Shown here: piece by piece, positions 32,039-35,224 of the stretch | Layout: each line of letters begins with the position of its first letter | Position numbering within the stretch: position 1 is the stretch's first letter | DNA from: a bacterium | GTDB lineage: Bacteria; Vulcanimicrobiota; Vulcanimicrobiia; Vulcanimicrobiales; SCRA01 | Direction of reading: 5' to 3' | Assembly (NCBI GenBank): GCA_004298675.1 | Contig: SCRI01000056.1 | Span: 1-35,224 of the forward strand | DNA length: 35,224 nucleotides | Notes under the pieces: model-generated | Told to the model about the DNA's origin: nothing | The model's database searches: none | What the model saw: the letters and a program-made list of their open reading frames with translations, nothing else | Made by a program: the position numbers and the translations under genes

Positions 32039-32920
32039 ATGGCGGCGATTGCAATGCTCCTGCTGGCGCTCTTAGCGGTCTCGACCGGCGGCATCTTCGC
32101 GCGCATCGCGCTTGACGGCGCGGGGCCGCTAGCGGTGGCGGCGTGGCGCCTGTCCATCGCCTCACTCGCACTGGCCGCGCCGGGCGTGGTGCGTCCCGTG
32201 CACACGGAGCCAGCCGACCGCGCGCGCCTTGCCGCCGCGGGCGTCGCGCTTGCCGCACACTTCGCGCTGTGGATCGGCAGCATCGAATTCGTCAGCGTCG
32301 TCACCTCCACGCTGCTGGTCTCTACCACACCGGTGTGGACCGGACTCTACGGCGCAATCACCGGCGTCGAGCGGCCACGCCGCTCGTTTTGGGGCTGGCT
32401 CGTGGTGGCAGCAGCGGGAATGTGGCTGGTGGTCCGCAGCGATCGTACGCCGGTGCCGTACCCCGGCCACGACCTGCTGGGCTGGCTGATGGCACTGGGC
32501 GGCGCCATGGCAATCGGTGCGTACTTCCTGATCGTGCGGCCGATCCGCACGCGCCTGCACGCGCGCGCCGTGATCACCTGGACCTATCCCACCGCAGCGT
32601 TGGCGATGCTGGCGGCGCTGCTGCTCTCCCACCAGCCCGCCTGGGGTTTCCCCCGGCAGGCGTGGCTGGGAATCATCGGCATGGGGCTGATCCCGCAGTT
32701 GCTCGGCCACACAGGCCTCAACATCTCGCTGCGGCACTTCTCCGCCAGCACCGTCTCCTTCGCCGTGCTCCTGGAGCCAGCGCTCACCGCCGTGTTGGCA
32801 GTGATCTTCCTGCACGAGCCGCTGACGGCGGGACAGATCGCCGGCGGCGCCGCGCTGATCCTCTCGCTGGCACGAGTCTTGCACGAGGAGTACCGCTACG
32901 CGGAGGAGTCTCCGCAGTAA
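32039..32920 (+). CDS. EamA/DMT-family transporter
   Basis: 293 residues, ten predicted membrane helices in two EamA repeats. Visible marks: AMLLLALLAVSTGGIFARIALDGAGPLAVAAWRL (start of repeat 1), FVSVVTSTLLVSTTPVWTGLYGA, and in repeat 2 GLIPQLLGHTGLNISLRHFSASTVSFAVLLEPALTAVLAVIFLHEPLT. The ending L-L-E-P-x-x-x-x-x-x-x-x-x-x-L-x-E is typical of DMT carriers. It probably exports or imports a small metabolite or amino acid; the substrate is not readable. AAGGA lies about ten bases before ATG 32039. Confidence 0.9.
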   Translation: MAAIAMLLLALLAVSTGGIFARIALDGAGPLAVAAWRLSIASLALAAPGVVRPVHTEPADRARLAAAGVALAAHFALWIGSIEFVSVVTSTLLVSTTPVWTGLYGAITGVERPRRSFWGWLVVAAAGMWLVVRSDRTPVPYPGHDLLGWLMALGGAMAIGAYFLIVRPIRTRLHARAVITWTYPTAALAMLAALLLSHQPAWGFPRQAWLGIIGMGLIPQLLGHTGLNISLRHFSASTVSFAVLLEPALTAVLAVIFLHEPLTAGQIAGGAALILSLARVLHEEYRYAEESPQ

Positions 32921-32953
32921 CTCGCACGGGGCCCGCCGAATGCCACGCCCCAC

Positions 32954-33763
32954 ATGGAGGCGCTGGAATGCACGGCGAGCGACGGTGTGCGCTGTGCGGC
33001 GCGGGTAGCCGGGCGCACCGGTGACCCCCTGATCTTCGTCCACGGTTTCGACACGACGGCGGAGGTCTGGGAGTCGCAGCTCTCATCCCTTTCGAGACGC
33101 TTTCGCTGCGCGGCGGTGGAGTTACGCGGGAACGGCGTTGCACCGCTCCCCGTCAAACTCTCGTCGATCACGTGCGAAGGCTTTGCCTGCGACGTGCTCG
33201 CCGTCGCCGACGCACTCGGTGCGCCGAGCTTCCACCTGATCGGCTGCGACCTCGGCGGCATCGCCGGACTGGAATTGTGGCGCAGAGCACCCGAACGCAT
33301 CGCCGGTATCGCGCTGCTGGGCAGCTTCGCGGCCTTTCCCCACGGGAAGACGATCGCGAAGACGGTCATCGAAGACGCACTGGAAGCGAAGACGATGGTC
33401 GCATACGCGGAGCGGCACGTGGAGCTCGTGTTGCCGCCGCGCGCCCCCGCCTTCCAGCGCACGAGACTCGTGCGTCAACTGGCACTGAAGGATCGGCGGG
33501 CCTATTCGCGCTTCGCGCTGGCGACCTGGACCGCAGATTATCGCGGCCTCCTGGCGAGCATGGACATTCCCACGCTGGTGCTTTGGGGCGAGCACGATCG
33601 CATCACCCCACGTGCATGCTCGGAAGAATTGGCGGCGGCGATTCCAGGGGCGCGGCAGATCACCGTTCCCGATGCCGGCCACTTAGTTCAGGCGGATGCC
33701 CCGGTCTTCGTCAATGCGGCGCTGGAAGCGTTTGTGCGCCCCACCCCGAATCCTCGCCCATGA
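32954..33763 (+). CDS. Alpha/beta hydrolase with Asp at the nucleophile elbow
   Basis: 269 residues. The oxyanion region is IFVHGFDTT (27-35). The nucleophile elbow reads G97-C98-D99-L100-G101-G102, so Asp stands where most family members have Ser (GHSLGG). The acid is probably Asp215 in WGEHDRITP and the base His243 in AGHLVQAD. A short cap lies between about 130 and 195. An Asp nucleophile is found in haloalkane dehalogenases and epoxide hydrolases, but the usual HDWG or DRGGR residues are absent, so a distinct activity or loss of catalysis is possible. Its stop overlaps the amidohydrolase start by 4 bases (ATGA), so the two are coupled and may work on the same compound. Confidence 0.88.
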   Translation: MEALECTASDGVRCAARVAGRTGDPLIFVHGFDTTAEVWESQLSSLSRRFRCAAVELRGNGVAPLPVKLSSITCEGFACDVLAVADALGAPSFHLIGCDLGGIAGLELWRRAPERIAGIALLGSFAAFPHGKTIAKTVIEDALEAKTMVAYAERHVELVLPPRAPAFQRTRLVRQLALKDRRAYSRFALATWTADYRGLLASMDIPTLVLWGEHDRITPRACSEELAAAIPGARQITVPDAGHLVQADAPVFVNAALEAFVRPTPNPRP

Positions 33764-34932
33764 CGATCGCCATACCGCAAGACGTGCTCGACGATGTCGT
33801 TGCCACGCGCCGTGATCTCCACGCCCACCCCGAACTCGCTTTCGAGGAGACGCGCACCGCCGCCATCGTCGAAGCGCGCCTGCGCGCCTTGGGCTACGAC
33901 GTGCGCACGGGCATCGCCAAGACCGGAGTGCTCGGCATCTTGCGCAGCGGCAAGCCGGGGCGCACGGTGCTGTTGCGCGCGGACATGGACGCACTGCCCA
34001 TCGAGGAGCAGAACGATCTTCCGTTCCGCTCGACCGTGCCCGGGAAGATGCACGCCTGCGGCCACGATGCGCACGTGGCGATGCTCCTGGGTGCGGCACG
34101 CGTGCTGATGGAGCGCAGAGACGAACTTGCGGGCACGCTCGTCCTGTGTTTCCAGCCTGCTGAAGAAGGCAAAGGCGGCGGCCGCGAGATGGTCAACGAG
34201 GGGGTGCTCGACGACCCCAACGTCGACGCCGCCTTTGGGCTGCACATCTCCAGCAACTACCCAGCCGGCGTGGTGGCCTGGCGCCGTGGGCCCTTCTTCG
34301 CGTCGAGCGACTCCATCGAGATCACGATCCGCGGCAGAGGCGGCCACGGCGCCTCACCGCACGAGGGCGTCGACCCCATCTTCACGGCGGGGCAGTTCAT
34401 CACCAGCGTGCAGCAGGTGGTCAGCCGCAACATCTCGCCGCTGGAGCCGGGGGTGGTGACGATCGGAGCAATCCACGGCGGCACCACGCACAACGTGATC
34501 CCGGACACAGTCACGCTACTGGGCACGGTACGCGCCTTCGACGCCGAGGTGCGCGCGGCGATGCCCGAGCGCATCGAGCGCGTGCTCGCGGCTGCCTGCG
34601 CGAGCACGGGCGCCACGTACGACTATACCTACGTCTGGCGCTACCCGATCACGGTGAACGACGGCGAGCAGACCGGCCTGGTGGACGAGCTCGCACGCGG
34701 ACTCTTCGGCGTCGAGCGCTCGGTCGAGGGAGAGCGCACGATGGGAGCCGAGGATTTCTCGTTCTTTCTCGAGCGCGTGCCCGGCTCGTACTTTTTGATT
34801 GGAGCCGCCGGCGGCCCCGAGACCTCTAAACCACACCACAACGCCGCCTTCACCATCGACGAGCGCGCCTTGGAGACCGGAGTCCAGATGCTGGTGGCCC
34901 TTGGTTTGGAAGCGCCCCGCCGCGGCCGATGA
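33760..34932 (+). CDS. M20D amidohydrolase (hippurate/IAA-conjugate hydrolase type)
   Basis: 390 residues from ATG 33760; the frame is open much further upstream but that is a shadow of the hydrolase gene. Metal-binding marks: Cys100 and His102 in MHACGHDAHVAML, Glu135/Glu136 in FQPAEEGKGGG, His162 in GLHIS, and the late His in KPHHNAAF. RRDLHAHPELAFEE (17-30) is the N-terminal family block; THNVIPD lies near 245. Such enzymes cleave N-acyl or aromatic amino acid conjugates, N-acetyl-diaminopimelate or similar amides. It is coupled to the hydrolase by a 4-base overlap. No signal peptide is seen. Confidence 0.94.
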   Translation: MTIAIPQDVLDDVVATRRDLHAHPELAFEETRTAAIVEARLRALGYDVRTGIAKTGVLGILRSGKPGRTVLLRADMDALPIEEQNDLPFRSTVPGKMHACGHDAHVAMLLGAARVLMERRDELAGTLVLCFQPAEEGKGGGREMVNEGVLDDPNVDAAFGLHISSNYPAGVVAWRRGPFFASSDSIEITIRGRGGHGASPHEGVDPIFTAGQFITSVQQVVSRNISPLEPGVVTIGAIHGGTTHNVIPDTVTLLGTVRAFDAEVRAAMPERIERVLAAACASTGATYDYTYVWRYPITVNDGEQTGLVDELARGLFGVERSVEGERTMGAEDFSFFLERVPGSYFLIGAAGGPETSKPHHNAAFTIDERALETGVQMLVALGLEAPRRGR

Positions 34933-34945
34933 AAGACACGTGGCC

Positions 34946-35224
34946 ATGTTGATCGCGTCCCTGCTCCTGCTGGCAGCGGGGATCGCCCTCGCAGTTCCGG
35001 CGCTGCGCCGCGCTCGCACCGCGGAGAGCGAGCACGCGCGCATCCGCACCCTCTTCGCCCGCTACCTCTCGCCCGCGGTCGTCGACGAATTGCTGGCGCG
35101 CAAGGACGCACGTGCGCTGGAGGGGCGCTCGCTTACCGCCACGATCCTCTATGCGCGACTGTGGAACTTCACGCTGAAACAGGAGCGCCTGGCGCCCGAA
35201 GAACTACTGCGTTACCTCAACGAG
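34946..35224 (+). CDS. Class III adenylate/guanylate cyclase-like protein (5' part)
   Basis: 93 residues visible; the frame runs off the window end. ATG 34946 (or GTG 34940) lies 13 bases after the amidohydrolase stop. One hydrophobic helix (LIASLLLLAAGIALAVPAL) anchors the protein, then FARYLSPAVVDELLARKD, typical of the region before class III cyclase domains, then LTATILYARLWNFT in place of the usual L-F-x-D-I-x-G-F-T. The first metal-binding Asp is therefore replaced by Arg. Either this is a catalytically dead receptor-like cyclase or the remaining part compensates. The rest of the domain is outside the window. Confidence 0.7.
   Translation, partial: MLIASLLLLAAGIALAVPALRRARTAESEHARIRTLFARYLSPAVVDELLARKDARALEGRSLTATILYARLWNFTLKQERLAPEELLRYLNE

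Noticed and set aside
33172-33759. Upstream extension of the M20D amidohydrolase frame
   Set aside because: It is a frame shadow of the alpha/beta hydrolase gene. The M20 family block begins at ATG 33760, with a 4-base overlap.
29783-33763. Organofluorine detoxification pair (FlK-like thioesterase plus Asp-nucleophile hydrolase)
   Set aside because: Phe36 of FlK is Met here and the hydrolase lacks the Arg residues that follow the nucleophile in fluoroacetate dehalogenase. The two genes are about 3 kb apart on opposite strands.
1-35224. CRISPR arrays, tRNA or rRNA genes, insertion sequences and attachment sites
   Set aside because: No regularly spaced repeats, no transposase or integrase coding sequence, and no recognisable tRNA or rRNA sequence were seen on either strand.

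Overview
The window is 35.2 kb of gene-dense, GC-rich bacterial chromosome with about 37 protein genes, few gaps above 100 bases, and no rRNA, tRNA, CRISPR array, integrase or transposase that I could find. The aa3/caa3-type terminal oxidase with its heme A pathway points to an aerobic or facultatively aerobic bacterium. The mixture of gene families suggests a deep-branching high-GC lineage (Eremiobacterota/Vulcanimicrobiota-like is my guess, low confidence). No marker gene here fixes the phylum.

Layout. (1) 1-1288: the 3' part of a UvrD-type helicase fused to a PD-(D/E)XK, iron-sulfur nuclease. (2) 1278-2823, minus: MntP-like Mn2+ exporter and a PLP threonine/serine dehydratase. (3) 2835-6389, plus: a tight four-gene run of hotdog thioesterase, benzoate-CoA-ligase-like enzyme, GH130-like protein and cupin. 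(4) 6403-16756: a respiratory block with a lipoprotein, heme A synthase (ctaA), heme O synthase (ctaB), an MFS exporter, a Sco-like copper chaperone, the caa3 oxidase genes ctaC-ctaD-ctaE, two tiny membrane proteins and a secreted protein. A pair of strong dyads lies just upstream of ctaC. A 353-base non-coding stretch with a long inverted repeat separates the MFS gene from sco.

(5) 16806-27406, minus: nine genes in which every junction overlaps (by 1 to 20 bases): aminotransferase, GH20 hexosaminidase, IT-superfamily-like permease, membrane PDZ protein, HyuA-like ATPase, FAD oxidoreductase, mini-zincin, GlcNAc-kinase-like protein, NanE epimerase. It looks like one translationally coupled catabolic unit for an amino-sugar compound, possibly one carrying a lactam or amide. 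I regard it as the best candidate for an undescribed system in this window. (6) 27442-35224: an SSS-family symporter, DUF488 protein, FlK-type hotdog thioesterase, small secreted helical protein, M20 dipeptidase, EamA permease, an alpha/beta hydrolase with Asp at the nucleophile position, an M20D amidohydrolase, and the start of a class III cyclase-like protein that appears to lack its first metal-binding Asp.

Functionally, regions 3, 5 and 6 look like scavenging of amides, peptides, aromatic or acyl acids and amino sugars by a heterotroph respiring through a caa3 oxidase. Functions are assigned by recognising motifs and family architecture by eye; no database search was run.
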